The notes beneath the pieces were generated by a model that saw nothing but the letters and a program-made list of their open reading frames with translations, was not told the origin of the DNA and did not search any database. From Gammaproteobacteria bacterium (GTDB lineage Bacteria; Pseudomonadota; Gammaproteobacteria; Pseudomonadales; Azotimanducaceae): 64,000 nucleotides of DNA. This document shows positions 8,635-18,225 of this stretch, piece by piece (position 1 is the first letter of the stretch; each line of letters starts with the position of its first letter). Where the stretch lies: positions 1 to 64,000 of the forward strand of contig JABIZD010000153.1 of assembly GCA_018666555.1 (NCBI GenBank). The letters are read 5' to 3'. Position numbers and translations under genes: made by a program.

Positions 8635-9975
8635 TCATACTAATCGTGGCAGGACTCTAAGTCCAAAAGCAAGCCCCTGGCAATGAACTTTGTTACCGGC
8701 TAGAAATTGAAACGTTTGTCCGGCAACCCGGCCATGGTTTGTGCCATGGAATTCAAAGGTATAGTCGCCGTTTGAGGTCTGCAGCATGAATTCGCCATCA
8801 GAGTAGACTGCATCAAATGTACCTAACTCGAGAGAACCATAACGTCCCGTGAATTGATCGGGGTTTCCGTCAAATGCATGAGGTGGTTTTTCTACAGGTA
8901 ACCAGGGGAGGTCTGTTGTCGTGAAATCGGACAGTTCACTGATAATGACATGCCCGAGACTGGCAACCGGTGCATCGGCGACATTAATTGCTATCGCCAC
9001 TGAAATATCCTGGTCTGGGATAATACCCACAAAACTCGACCAGCCCTGACGTTGGCCTGTATGCCAGGCCATGGTGGAACCGGTTTTGAGGTGCTCAATT
9101 TCCAGTCCATAACCGTAGCCGAAGTCAGGAGAGGGGCGCGAGGCGATCAACGCCTGGCGGTTTATCATCTGGTGGCTCTGCTGCCTGCTTAGTAGTTTGT
9201 TGTCGCCTTTTAGTACTGCAAATAAGCTTATTAGGTCTGAAGGAGTTGTCAGCAGCCCACCCGCAGGGTAGAACAAAGGTGCATCCCAATCGGGAAGTTC
9301 TATTAATTCTTGCTTGCTGGGCAGCAAAGGTCTTGCCATATTCTTGAAGCCTCTAGCCTGCTTGCCTCCTATGGCGCTGTTATGCAGGGCCAAGGGCTCA
9401 AAAATCAGCTTTTTTGCCACCTCAGGGTAGGGGAGTTGAAAAACGGTTTCGATGATGCCGCCTAATATGCAATAGCTTTCGTTACTATAGCTGTACAGGG
9501 CTCCTGGTGGGGCAAGCAATTCTGGTTCTAACTGGTTGATATGAGCTACCAAATCTTCTGTTGTCAGTAGCTGTAGTCCTGAATCTGAACTATTTTGTTC
9601 TGTCAGGTTCTTTGCTAAGAATCGACAGGGCAGGCCTGGAAGTCCCGAGGAGTGGGTTAAAAGATGCTTAAGTTGCATCTTACTATCCTGGGCGCACTGT
9701 AGTGCTGGGTAGTATTGTACTACCAGATCTGTTACTGATAAATGCCCAAGGCGCTCAGCCTGCATAATAATCAAGGCGGTCAGAAACTTGGTCAATGAGG
9801 CCACGCTAAACAGTGTGTCAGGTGATATCAGAAGGCCGCTGTTTGCGTCAGTCAACCCATCACTGAAGGTCAGTAGCTGTCCCCGGCTATGACTAACTGC
9901 GATCGATATACCGGGGAAGTTGTGGTTGAGCAGGGCCTTTGTGATTACCTTGTTGAACTGATTTTCACTGGTCAT
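8635..9975 (-). CDS. Class C beta-lactamase-like serine hydrolase
   Basis: This 446-residue protein has the three landmarks of the serine beta-lactamase/transpeptidase fold: SLTK at 60-63 with nucleophile Ser60, YSN at 163-165, and HTG at 305-307 in place of the KTG box. A small C-terminal domain follows from about residue 365. HTG is common in the esterase and D-aminopeptidase-like branch of the family, so peptide, ester or amide hydrolysis is more likely than antibiotic resistance. No signal peptide is visible. It is the first gene of a probable two-gene unit with the MlrC-like peptidase, suggesting joint processing of a peptide or amide. Confidence 0.85.
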   Translation of the reverse strand: MTSENQFNKVITKALLNHNFPGISIAVSHSRGQLLTFSDGLTDANSGLLISPDTLFSVASLTKFLTALIIMQAERLGHLSVTDLVVQYYPALQCAQDSKMQLKHLLTHSSGLPGLPCRFLAKNLTEQNSSDSGLQLLTTEDLVAHINQLEPELLAPPGALYSYSNESYCILGGIIETVFQLPYPEVAKKLIFEPLALHNSAIGGKQARGFKNMARPLLPSKQELIELPDWDAPLFYPAGGLLTTPSDLISLFAVLKGDNKLLSRQQSHQMINRQALIASRPSPDFGYGYGLEIEHLKTGSTMAWHTGQRQGWSSFVGIIPDQDISVAIAINVADAPVASLGHVIISELSDFTTTDLPWLPVEKPPHAFDGNPDQFTGRYGSLELGTFDAVYSDGEFMLQTSNGDYTFEFHGTNHGRVAGQTFQFLAGNKVHCQGLAFGLRVLPRLV

Positions 9976-10201
9976 TTGATCACTCCGTTGGCGCGGTTCT
10001 GACTTCAGGCATTATCATGCCGGTTCTCTGGTGGTCGTTGACAGAGTCTGCTGAGCAGATCTGTCTTAGTCTGGTTTTTGTCTTCATCAAGCGATCCTGC
10101 GGTTAGCTAGGGCTTTCACTTTATTCGCTGTAGACCTATAGCGGTAGACCTATAAAAGTGCAAAGTATCGTTGCGGCATAGGGGATTTTTTTTGCTGATT
10201 T

Positions 10202-10621
10202 TTATACACTATCAGGATTGCCTCCAAAGCAAGGTATGGAGGGATCGGTGGGAGCCCAGTTAACTGCTGACTTTTGCCAGTAACTTGAATCAATTTGCAG
10301 CCAGGATGAATCATCAAGCGATCCGGCTTTAACGAATTTGAAATCGGCTGACTCTTGCACATAACTGACCAGTGGCGAGCCGCATTGTGGACAAAAGCCC
10401 CGGGTGACTTGGCTCCCTTCACTGCCAGTGACGGTGAAATACTTGACAATACCTTGTATTTTCAAAGCGGATTCTGGCACCAGCACAATGGTCGCCTTGC
10501 CACTCCCAGTGCATTTTTTGCAATCATTACAGTGACAGTGGTGGCTAGATAGGGCGCTGGTCCGAGCAAACGAATATCTTATGTTGTGACACAAACACCC
10601 TCCCGTTTCTTGCTGTTCCAT
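10202..10621 (-). CDS. GFA/CENP-V fold protein
   Basis: This 139-residue protein has the zinc-binding pattern of the GFA (glutathione-dependent formaldehyde-activating enzyme-like) family: CLC near residues 9-11, CHCNDCKKC near 29-37 and CPQCGSP near 95. The family folds around one or two structural zinc ions. Despite the name, activity on S-hydroxymethylglutathione is doubtful for most members. It stands alone on the minus strand, with the divergent YeiB-like gene 258 bases away. The function in this organism is unknown. Confidence 0.85.
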   Translation of the reverse strand: MEQQETGGCLCHNIRYSFARTSALSSHHCHCNDCKKCTGSGKATIVLVPESALKIQGIVKYFTVTGSEGSQVTRGFCPQCGSPLVSYVQESADFKFVKAGSLDDSSWLQIDSSYWQKSAVNWAPTDPSIPCFGGNPDSV

Positions 10622-10879
10622 AGCGTGTTCCGATGATTATTGAAATCTTGAGTATAGAAAGGACAGAAATTGAAAGCCACAGAGGTCAGTATTCTGGATT
10701 GACACTAAACAGGTGAGTAACTTTGGTTATTAAAGTATTAACTAAATGTTTAAGTTCGCATGGCTCTTTTCTATTTTTTATTCTGGCCGGTGGTTAAATT
10801 AAAGGTTTAGAATCCTGGATTGATGTTGGAATTAAAATTTATCCGATTTTTAAATAGATAGATTACTCAGGAAGTGCCC

Positions 10880-12154
10880 ATGCAGCCAACAAATGAAGTG
10901 AGTAGAATCGAGAGCCTTGATGTCCTGCGCGGGTTTGCTCTGCTGGGTATACTACTGTTAAATATCTTAGGATTTGGCCTTGTTTCGGCATCTTATTCGA
11001 ATCCAGGGTTCGACCTCATAAATGCATCCGCGCTTGATGTAAAAGTCTGGGCTGGCGTAGAGTTGTTCGGCGAGGGGGCAATGCGCTGCCTGTTTTCCAT
11101 CTTGTTTGGAGCAGGGGTCGTCCTGTTTACTACCGGTACCGGTGGCAAAAGCGGGACATTGCATTACAGACGTACTTTCCTGCTGTTGTTATTCGGTCTA
11201 TTTGATGCCTATGTGCTGTTGTGGAATGGGGATATTCTCACAACCTATGCCGTGGCTGGATTTATGCTTTACCCGCTTAGAAATTTGCGGCCTAAAACAT
11301 TATTTGGTATTGCTGGTTCGTTAATTTTATTGATTTCGTTGTTGTACGCAGGCACCGGTTATGGGCTCGGCCAGGCGCGTTCTGCCGCCCAGGTTGTGGC
11401 TGCCTCAGAGCAGCCTGGCTCGCTTGATCCTGGCCTTATCCAGAGCGCTAACCAGTGGAAAGAATTTGCTGCTGATTTTGATTTCGATGAAGCAGACGTG
11501 GCGCAGGAGTTAAGCCAGCGACGGGGAAGTTACAGCAGTGCCTTTCATTGGAATGTAAACAAAGTTAGCGAGATGCTGTTTTTTGTTATGCCAATGATAC
11601 TTCTCTGGGATGCGCTGGCCATGATGATTCTCGGAATGGCGCTATATAAGATGAAAGTGTTGCAGGGAGGGAGGTCTTCGGCGTTTTATTTTCGTTTGAT
11701 GTTGATTGGCTTTGCAGTCGGTTTGACTGTCAATGGTTACGAAGTTTCTCGGGCACTGACCAGCGGCTTCGATTTGATGGCAACTTTCGCGCAGATGCAG
11801 CCAACCTACCAGATGGGTCGGTTGGGCCTGGCGCTGGGTTATATCGGTTTGATTGTCTGGTTCTGTCAGCACGGGCAGTTGTCGGTATGTCGGCAAGCCC
11901 TGGCTGCGGTTGGCCGCATGGCACTGACTAATTATCTGATGCAATCACTGATCTGTGCCATCATATTCACCGGCCTGGGGTTTTCTTTGGTGGGTGAATT
12001 CAGTCGTACAAGCCTTTACCTTATTGTATTGTTGATCTGGTTATTTCAGTTGTTGTTCAGTCGCTGGTGGTTGCATCGTTTCAAACTCGGACCGGTAGAA
12101 TGGTTGTGGCGGAGCATGACCTATGGTCGACTCCCTCAGCTCACTCGCAACTAA
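10880..12154 (+). CDS. YeiB-like DUF418 membrane protein
   Basis: This 424-residue polytopic membrane protein starts with RIESLDVLRGFALLGILLLN, the characteristic opening of DUF418/YeiB proteins and the related acyltransferase-3-like group. About nine hydrophobic segments are visible, and the C-terminal part carries the DUF418 hallmark GPVEWLWR. I chose the ATG at 10880 because AGGA lies seven bases upstream; the GTG at 10874 would add two residues. The family's biochemical role is not established. It is a single gene on the plus strand, convergent with the phosphotransferase gene only 39 bases away. Confidence 0.85.
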   Translation: MQPTNEVSRIESLDVLRGFALLGILLLNILGFGLVSASYSNPGFDLINASALDVKVWAGVELFGEGAMRCLFSILFGAGVVLFTTGTGGKSGTLHYRRTFLLLLFGLFDAYVLLWNGDILTTYAVAGFMLYPLRNLRPKTLFGIAGSLILLISLLYAGTGYGLGQARSAAQVVAASEQPGSLDPGLIQSANQWKEFAADFDFDEADVAQELSQRRGSYSSAFHWNVNKVSEMLFFVMPMILLWDALAMMILGMALYKMKVLQGGRSSAFYFRLMLIGFAVGLTVNGYEVSRALTSGFDLMATFAQMQPTYQMGRLGLALGYIGLIVWFCQHGQLSVCRQALAAVGRMALTNYLMQSLICAIIFTGLGFSLVGEFSRTSLYLIVLLIWLFQLLFSRWWLHRFKLGPVEWLWRSMTYGRLPQLTRN

Positions 12155-12193
12155 TAAGATCATCTGATATTTGGCGGTTGTGTTCTGACTGCA

Positions 12194-13309
12194 TTACGAT
12201 TGCCAGTTACGCCAGACTGCCATGAGTTCATGGCCATCATGGTCCTGGAGGGCCCGCTTGAGGCGATAATTTGCCATTTCCTGCCAATCAAGTCCGAGGC
12301 AGGTAACCTCGTCGATGAAACGTTGTATATCTGTTACTGCTGCCAGATAGTGAATGGCTACAGAAGTAAAAATCCCGATTCGATAATCTTCCAGAAGATC
12401 CTCCATCTGGTAATCATTTACGCCATTTTCACTTAGCAGCTTCAGATACTTCCTCATGAGTCGAGGTTCTTGCTTTCGTCTTGTTTCAGTATCCATGCCG
12501 AGTACAACGATGCGGGCGAGGTCGTTGGCACCTGGACCACGCAGGGGTAATTGCCAGTCGATCATAACAAAGTCTTCGGTGGAACCTGGCTTGCCAAAGA
12601 ACATCTGTTTGGGATGATAGTCACCATGGACGAAGGTGTAAGGTCTGCTGTTGATATAGTTGAGTGCGGCCGTCTTATTTTCGACAAAAGTGCGCACTAT
12701 TTCATTTAAGTAGCTGCAGTCTTCATCCATTAAGTCATCAACAGTCGGTATGGCAGCATACGCCAGGTCAACGTACATACCCATCAGTGCGGGGTCGCTC
12801 TGTGCGGTTAACCAGGGTTTTGCTTTCAGGCTGGCATCATTCCACCAGCGAGCATGGAATAAGGCCAGCTTTCCCACGGCCGTTTCGACCTGTTGAAGAC
12901 TTGGATTCCATGAAGGAGAGTCAAGATGTGAGATATCCTCAAATAGTAGGACCAGGGCCTGGGAGTCGGAATCAAAAGCCGAGTAATAGCAGCTCGGATA
13001 GTTTATGCCTTCAATGGCCTCATGGTAAAAGCTGTATTCTTTGTAGTAAAGATCAAGTGGTTTCACCACATTATTCATGGTTGACTGATCCGTTGCAGCT
13101 ATCTTGGCGATGAACTTTGATGGTAACGGCGTGCTGCTGCTGTATTCAACATGGATGGCGACAATATCAGCTGTCTGGCCAGGGTGAGGGAATGGTTCGG
13201 CCATCACTTTGGTAATGTTGACATCGACCAGGTGCGCTGCAAGAGCAGCGTTCATCCAGGCTTCATCGAAGTCTTCAAATTTCGATGGTATTAACAGGTG
13301 ATTTATCAT
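12194..13309 (-). CDS. APH-like phosphotransferase (kinase fold)
   Basis: This 371-residue protein has the aminoglycoside phosphotransferase/choline kinase fold. The Brenner motif VHGDYHPKQMFF lies near residue 235, followed by the metal-binding MIDWQLP near 265. The sequence resembles the ecdysteroid-kinase-like branch (DUF1679) common in marine and hydrocarbon-degrading bacteria, where the acceptor is unknown but often assumed to be a small alcohol. The ATG lacks a clear ribosome site, so the start is moderately supported. A hexanucleotide microsatellite lies 53-85 bases upstream. A second protein of the same superfamily is encoded at 17029-18225. Confidence 0.83.
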   Translation of the reverse strand: MINHLLIPSKFEDFDEAWMNAALAAHLVDVNITKVMAEPFPHPGQTADIVAIHVEYSSSTPLPSKFIAKIAATDQSTMNNVVKPLDLYYKEYSFYHEAIEGINYPSCYYSAFDSDSQALVLLFEDISHLDSPSWNPSLQQVETAVGKLALFHARWWNDASLKAKPWLTAQSDPALMGMYVDLAYAAIPTVDDLMDEDCSYLNEIVRTFVENKTAALNYINSRPYTFVHGDYHPKQMFFGKPGSTEDFVMIDWQLPLRGPGANDLARIVVLGMDTETRRKQEPRLMRKYLKLLSENGVNDYQMEDLLEDYRIGIFTSVAIHYLAAVTDIQRFIDEVTCLGLDWQEMANYRLKRALQDHDGHELMAVWRNWQS

Positions 13310-13691
13310 AACAAGTTTTTTTTTAATAGCTTGCTCGGACCTTAACTTGATCTTCCCATTTTTGCCATTGCCATTGCCATTGCCATTGCCATTGTCTTGC
13401 CAAGAACAGGTGCAGGGAAGGACTCATTGAGTGAGTTTTTCTGGGAAGGTCCGGCGAGGCTGTTCCACATAAATTCGATCCTGAATATGCATTGTCTGGT
13501 TAGCTTGGTAGCGTGGTATTGGTGATCTGGCACGAAGATTACGGCAGTGGCTAAACATGGCTTGGACTATCGAGGCAAAGCCATGCTTAAGAATCGATAT
13601 GAGTCTGATAATCCAGATCCAAGGTTCTTAAGCTAACTGCGTGGATATCCTGTACGATAGCTTTTTTTGATAGATAATAGAGGTTGAACAA
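13310..13691. other. Divergent intergenic region
   Basis: This 382-base gap separates the divergent phosphotransferase and LLM oxidoreductase genes and must hold both promoters. It contains the TTGCCA microsatellite. I see no small gene that looks real; a 63-codon minus-strand frame only translates the repeat as alternating Met-Ala. Confidence 0.6.
13362..13394. repeat. TTGCCA hexanucleotide microsatellite
   Basis: Five perfect TTGCCA units plus TTG lie upstream of the minus-strand phosphotransferase start. Slippage here would change the leader or promoter spacing in steps of six bases. Confidence 0.93.
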
Positions 13692-14564
13692 ATGAAAGTA
13701 GGACTCGCTTTTGCCAGCAGTATTGGCATCGACGGTACTGCGGCACTTGAAATTTGCCGTCGTGCTGAAGCAGCAGGATTTGAATCAGTTTGGGGGGGAG
13801 AGCATGTTCTGATGCCCGATTCGATTGCTTCCCGATATCCTTACACGCCTGACGGTAAAATTCCTGCAGAACCGGAGACGCCTATCCCCGACCCCTTGAT
13901 CTGGTTGGCTTATGCGGCCGGAGTTGCTCCCACGCTGCGACTAGGGACTTGCATCCTGATTGTACCGCAACGTAATCCCCTGATTCTGGCCAAAGAGCTG
14001 GCAACTCTAGACATTCTTTCAGGTGGCCGGGTAGAACTCGGGCTCGGTGTTGGCTGGATGAAAGAGGAGTTCGAAGCGTTAGGTGTTCCTTGGGAGAGGC
14101 GCGGGGCAAGAAACGATGAATATATAGCAGCGATGCGTGCGCTCTGGGCTGGGCCCCATGCGGAATTCCACGGTGAGTTCGTTGATTTTGAGCCAGCAAC
14201 CTGTAATCCGCGACCGGTTAATGGTTCCATTCCAGTGCTGGTAGGTGGAGACACAGCTGCGGCCATAGACCGGGCAGTGCGAATTGCCGATGGATATTTC
14301 CCTGGTGAAGGCGATATCGGCCGGTTAGGGGAATTAATCTCCCGGCTGCGACGCAAAGCAGAACAAGCACAACGCGATCCGGACAGTATCGAAATTAATG
14401 CCATGTTTGGCGTTCAGATGGCTGATCCGGCTGCAGGAATTGAGCAGATGGCAGAGCTTGGTGTTGGCAGGATCATGATTCCGGCGTTTTTCTTTGCTGG
14501 TCCGGATGGTATGGATCGATTGAGCGAGTTTGGCGAAAAGATGATACCACTCACTAAAGAGTGA
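13692..14564 (+). CDS. LLM-class F420/flavin-dependent oxidoreductase
   Basis: This 290-residue protein is a luciferase-like monooxygenase fold enzyme of the F420-dependent subgroup. Typical segments include GFESVWGGEHV near 30-40, LGTCILIVPQRNPL near 82-95, LSGGRVELGLGVGWMKEEF near 108-126 and a C-terminal region ending in a conserved glycine-rich barrel. It most likely performs a flavin- or F420-linked oxidation or reduction in the cytoplasm. The ATG follows GAGG nine bases upstream. It is convergent with the lipoprotein gene. The substrate is unknown. Confidence 0.85.
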   Translation: MKVGLAFASSIGIDGTAALEICRRAEAAGFESVWGGEHVLMPDSIASRYPYTPDGKIPAEPETPIPDPLIWLAYAAGVAPTLRLGTCILIVPQRNPLILAKELATLDILSGGRVELGLGVGWMKEEFEALGVPWERRGARNDEYIAAMRALWAGPHAEFHGEFVDFEPATCNPRPVNGSIPVLVGGDTAAAIDRAVRIADGYFPGEGDIGRLGELISRLRRKAEQAQRDPDSIEINAMFGVQMADPAAGIEQMAELGVGRIMIPAFFFAGPDGMDRLSEFGEKMIPLTKE

Positions 14565-14638
14565 TCTGTTAGCTGGTTTAAAGTAGTTCTGTGGATAGCT
14601 AAGCTTAGCCGTTTTTCGATAGGCCAAGCGAGTCTGGC

Positions 14639-15379
14639 TTACTGCCAGGTGACGTGCATGGCAAAGAAGTGGTCAAACACTTCCCGGTCGGGGTGATTGT
14701 TTGGATTGCGCTCAGGGCTTCGGATATAGAAGTCCAGTTGTTGTGCGGCGGGATTGACCGAGCCTGCTTCTCCGGAAGCAGGTGAAAGGACCGTTTTGAG
14801 TGTGTCCCGATGCCGCATGCCCTGAGTCACCATAAAGTGGATTTCATAATCCTGGTAGAGGATTTCACCATTTAGAGTTGCCTTGCCATACCCCCAGCCA
14901 GCCACGTACAGCAGACTTTTTGGCCAATTAGAATCGCCGCAGCCAGCGTTGCCGTGCTCGAATAGAAACGCGGCTATTCCGCCATCCTGGCAGGCAGAAA
15001 ATTCATGGAAGCGTTCAAGGTCGACCACGAATTCGCCTTCAGGCAAGGTCAGGTTAGCGCTGAAAATTCCGGTGTTTTGTATTTCATTGACATCAATGAG
15101 TAGGCTTCCCGAAACCTCTCGCAGGTTAGTTGCATTGTTATCCATGTGATCCCAGGGGGAGTCATCTAAGAGTGTGCCGGCCTGATAGATGTTGGACCCT
15201 TTTATTTTGAAACGCCCATCGTAAAGCTCATGCTGGCCAGGCGTGTAGATGCCTGCGGCTGTTCCCGGTTGAACCCTTGGGTCTGTTGGTTTAGGTTGCT
15301 TGTTTTTCTCAGAGAGATGCTCGGGTTGAGAACATGAGGCCATTATCAGAAAAATAAAAAGCACCGAATAACGAATCAT
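14639..15379 (-). CDS. Predicted lipoprotein of unknown function
   Basis: The 246-residue product begins MIRYSVLFIFLIMASC, a lipoprotein signal with lipobox MASC, then a charged and proline-rich linker (residues 18-40). The rest is a soluble, beta-rich domain with four cysteines in HEFSACQDGG and HGNAGCGDSNW, which could pair in the periplasm, and an aromatic-rich end HFFAMHVTWQ. I do not recognise the family. It is monocistronic, convergent with the LLM gene and divergent from the MFS transporter, which gives little clue to its job. Acylation and anchoring to the outer membrane are inferred from the signal (Ser at +2). Confidence 0.7.
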   Translation of the reverse strand: MIRYSVLFIFLIMASCSQPEHLSEKNKQPKPTDPRVQPGTAAGIYTPGQHELYDGRFKIKGSNIYQAGTLLDDSPWDHMDNNATNLREVSGSLLIDVNEIQNTGIFSANLTLPEGEFVVDLERFHEFSACQDGGIAAFLFEHGNAGCGDSNWPKSLLYVAGWGYGKATLNGEILYQDYEIHFMVTQGMRHRDTLKTVLSPASGEAGSVNPAAQQLDFYIRSPERNPNNHPDREVFDHFFAMHVTWQ

Positions 15380-15541
15380 TTTAGTATCCTAGCTAAGCAA
15401 TGATAGGGTGTTGCTAATATTTACAGGAAAGTGAATACGCTATTTAGCTTGGCCTAGCCTCGATAGGTAAAGCAAGTAGCGTCGAGATATTTTTACTTCT
15501 GATCTGGCACCGTTTGCTTTATCACGCTAGTCTTGAGGCGC

Positions 15542-16900
15542 ATGTCTGAATCAATATCACCAAAACAGCAGCAGATTCCCGGCTGGAGATTGGCTGGATT
15601 TGCGTCAATTGCCTTTCCCACGGCTGGAATGACACTACCTCTAGCTATATTCCTGCCTCCTTTCTACACTAAAACTTTGGGTCTGGGCCTTGCTGAGATT
15701 GGCTTGGTTTTCATGCTGGTTCGGATGTTCGACATTGTCACGGATCCGATGATGGGCATTATCAGCGATCGTCTGGATAGTCGCTGGGGACGCAGGAGGC
15801 ATTGGTTGGTGATTGCGCTGCCGTTTATGATGCTTGGCGTGTTAATGGCCTATATGCCAGTTGGTAATCCAACAGTATGGTACCTGGGCTTTTGGCTAAT
15901 AGTGTTGTATGCCGGTACCACCATGCAAACTATTTCACATACGGCCTGGGCGGCCGAGTTATCAGGCGATTATCACGAGCGTTCTCGAATTGCTGGTTTC
16001 AATGCTTTTGCTGGTTATATTGGTTCACTGTTAATTCTAGTTCCTCTTGCTGTGCTGGAATACGCGGGTACGCCGCCGGCCGGGCATGAAGCCCTTTCAT
16101 TCTTTGGGATTGTCGCCATTATCTTTGCGCCTGTTTGTGTGTTAGCCGCTGTGACACTGGTTGGCGAACGACCCAGCACACCTGCTCCAAGGATTGGGTT
16201 GATCGCTGGTCTTCTGGTAGTCCTGAAGAATCCTCATATGCGGCGGTTGTTGCTAGCCGATGCGGCTGCATCAATGCCGGGTGCGGTAATGGCAGGGCTG
16301 TTTATTTTCTATCAGGCAGAGTTGCTCGGGGACGCCCAGTCGAACTCCATAGCGCTAATTTTCTTCTTTTCGGCGCATATCATCGGTGTACCTGTCTGGG
16401 TTAATTTGTCGAAAAAAATCGGTAAACACCGCTGCTTCGCAGTCAACTCGATTGTTTTCTGCCTGACGACGGCTTCGTTTTACTTCCCGGGTGAGGGCGA
16501 TGTTGTCCTGTTTATCTGTTTACTTTTTTGTACTGGCTTTGCCCATTCCGGGTTGCAGTTTTCTATTAGGTCAATGGCAGCGGATGTAGTCGATTATGAC
16601 AACGTGCAGACCGGTGGGCAGCGGACTGGATTGTATTTTGCCTTGCTGGCAATTACAGCTAAAGCAGGCGGGGCGCTTGCCATAGGGATAACTTATCCGT
16701 TGCTGGCCCTGGTTGGTTTTGATGCCCAGGGGGGTAACAGTGAGGAGACAAAATTCGCCTTTCGGGTGATCTATCTGACCATCCCAGTTATTGCCATGGC
16801 GCTTGCTTATTTTGCAATACGTGGCTTCAGGCTCGATCAAGCTGAGCAGAAAATTTTACAGGAACAGATCGAGTTGCGGAATTCAAGCGGAGTCAATTGA
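15542..16900 (+). CDS. MFS transporter, GPH (glycoside/cation symporter) type
   Basis: This 452-residue transporter has twelve hydrophobic segments and the GPH-type signatures DIVTDPMMGIISDRLDSRWGRRR after helix 2 (shown here at about residues 60-85) and a second RTG-containing loop near 360. Related transporters move sugars, glucuronides or other organic anions with Na+ or H+. The ATG at 15542 has GAGG five bases upstream; an in-frame TTG at 15533 would add three residues. It is divergent from the lipoprotein gene and convergent with the second phosphotransferase. The substrate is unknown. Confidence 0.84.
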   Translation: MSESISPKQQQIPGWRLAGFASIAFPTAGMTLPLAIFLPPFYTKTLGLGLAEIGLVFMLVRMFDIVTDPMMGIISDRLDSRWGRRRHWLVIALPFMMLGVLMAYMPVGNPTVWYLGFWLIVLYAGTTMQTISHTAWAAELSGDYHERSRIAGFNAFAGYIGSLLILVPLAVLEYAGTPPAGHEALSFFGIVAIIFAPVCVLAAVTLVGERPSTPAPRIGLIAGLLVVLKNPHMRRLLLADAAASMPGAVMAGLFIFYQAELLGDAQSNSIALIFFFSAHIIGVPVWVNLSKKIGKHRCFAVNSIVFCLTTASFYFPGEGDVVLFICLLFCTGFAHSGLQFSIRSMAADVVDYDNVQTGGQRTGLYFALLAITAKAGGALAIGITYPLLALVGFDAQGGNSEETKFAFRVIYLTIPVIAMALAYFAIRGFRLDQAEQKILQEQIELRNSSGVN

Positions 16901-17028
16901 CTACAGTCGTACTAGATCCGATGCCGAAACGAGTTCTTTCGTATTGCCCGGTTTTAGGCGTAAGTGGGGGTTTTGTATCAAGGCGCTGATATGACCAAAA
17001 TTCTGGCTCGGTGCTGAATAGGCTGAGT

Positions 17029-18225
17029 CTATTTGGTTTTCGGAGGGCCGGCTAGAATACGATCTAGCTGGAAATGTTCTACGCGAGTAAATATCCTATT
17101 CAACCAGGTGATAGCCAGATCATGGCCTCGGTTGGTTCCCAGTATCAGCAGATCCTGAAATTCAGAAGGTATGACGCGAAGTAAAATTAACAGCATCCCT
17201 GCCTGATACTGCCAAGCCAAGGCATTCTCATCTATTTCAACACCCTGAGACTTGAGTTGCTGCGCATAAAAATCAAGTAATTCGACTATTTCATTTTCAT
17301 GTTCTGAAGTTATTGAAGCACTCAGAAAGTAAGCCAGATCGATTCCAGGTGGTCCGGACATCAGTGTTTGCCAGTCGCACAGAATAATTTCGTTATTCGC
17401 ATCGTCAAAGAAAAGATTATCGAGACGGAAATCCCCATGATTCAAAGTTGATGGCTGCTCGGCCAACAGGGTCATGAGTTCGATGCCGTTTCTGTCCATC
17501 CATTGCAGCGTTTGCTGAGCAGAATTCGAAACAGTATGGCCGTATTGCTGCAGATATTTAGGTAAGGCCTTTCGAAAAACCTGCTGGATTAATTTGATTG
17601 TCAGCTCCATCGGAATGATCCAGGGAGTTTCGGTCAATAGTTTATTATCTAAGAAAGTCGCATGCATGCATGCCATAGTCGAAAGCGCGATTTTCGCATC
17701 CTGGGGCGAACAGCCTGCAACCTGGTCGCCAGGGCGAAGGTGGCCGAGATCCTCGATGACTAAGGCGTAGCGTTTTGTGATTTTGCTGGTCAGCCAGTTC
17801 AGTAAAAGGAAAAGAGGCCACAACACGCCTATGGGAAGTCTGTTCATTAACTGTATGATTGCCAGTCCGCGTTCCGGCGGGATTGATTCTTCCATGGCGG
17901 CATAGATCATCCGCGGTGTTCGTACCGGCATCAGCTGCTGGAATTCCCGATAAAACCTTATTTCGCGTTCATAGACTCCGAGACTTTGGCCAACCTTTCG
18001 GTTGCTGCCGGCAGTGGGTAGTTTCAGGATCAGGGCGTCTACGCTTTCTCGATTTTTCAGTTGCGGCCGCAGGCGTATGACATCACCCATAAATCCGGCA
18101 CCTTCACCTATAATGTCCCATTCAATGTCCTCGATAGCATCGGGCGCAATATTATTGAGGCGGAAGATTTCAGCAAGCCATTCAGGATCAAGCTCTGTAG
18201 TGGTTAAGGGTATCGGGTCGGTCAT
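17029..18225 (-). CDS. APH-like phosphotransferase, second copy
   Basis: This 398-residue protein has the same kinase-like fold as the product at 12194-13309. The motif NHGDFRLDNLFFDD near residue 260 carries the catalytic Asp, and ILCDWQTLMSGPPGIDLAY near 280 carries the metal-binding Asp. This HGDFRLDN form is typical of the ACAD10-like/bacterial APH family seen in gene sets for acyl-CoA and xenobiotic breakdown. Overall similarity to the first copy is low, so they are not a recent duplication. No clear ribosome site precedes the ATG. The acceptor substrate is unknown; a hydroxylated acid or alcohol is a reasonable guess. Confidence 0.83.
   Translation of the reverse strand: MTDPIPLTTTELDPEWLAEIFRLNNIAPDAIEDIEWDIIGEGAGFMGDVIRLRPQLKNRESVDALILKLPTAGSNRKVGQSLGVYEREIRFYREFQQLMPVRTPRMIYAAMEESIPPERGLAIIQLMNRLPIGVLWPLFLLLNWLTSKITKRYALVIEDLGHLRPGDQVAGCSPQDAKIALSTMACMHATFLDNKLLTETPWIIPMELTIKLIQQVFRKALPKYLQQYGHTVSNSAQQTLQWMDRNGIELMTLLAEQPSTLNHGDFRLDNLFFDDANNEIILCDWQTLMSGPPGIDLAYFLSASITSEHENEIVELLDFYAQQLKSQGVEIDENALAWQYQAGMLLILLRVIPSEFQDLLILGTNRGHDLAITWLNRIFTRVEHFQLDRILAGPPKTK

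Noticed and set aside
14598-14609. GCTAAGCTTAGC palindrome as terminator between convergent genes
   Set aside because: It is a loopless 12-bp palindrome followed by only GTTTTT after one base, so termination is uncertain.
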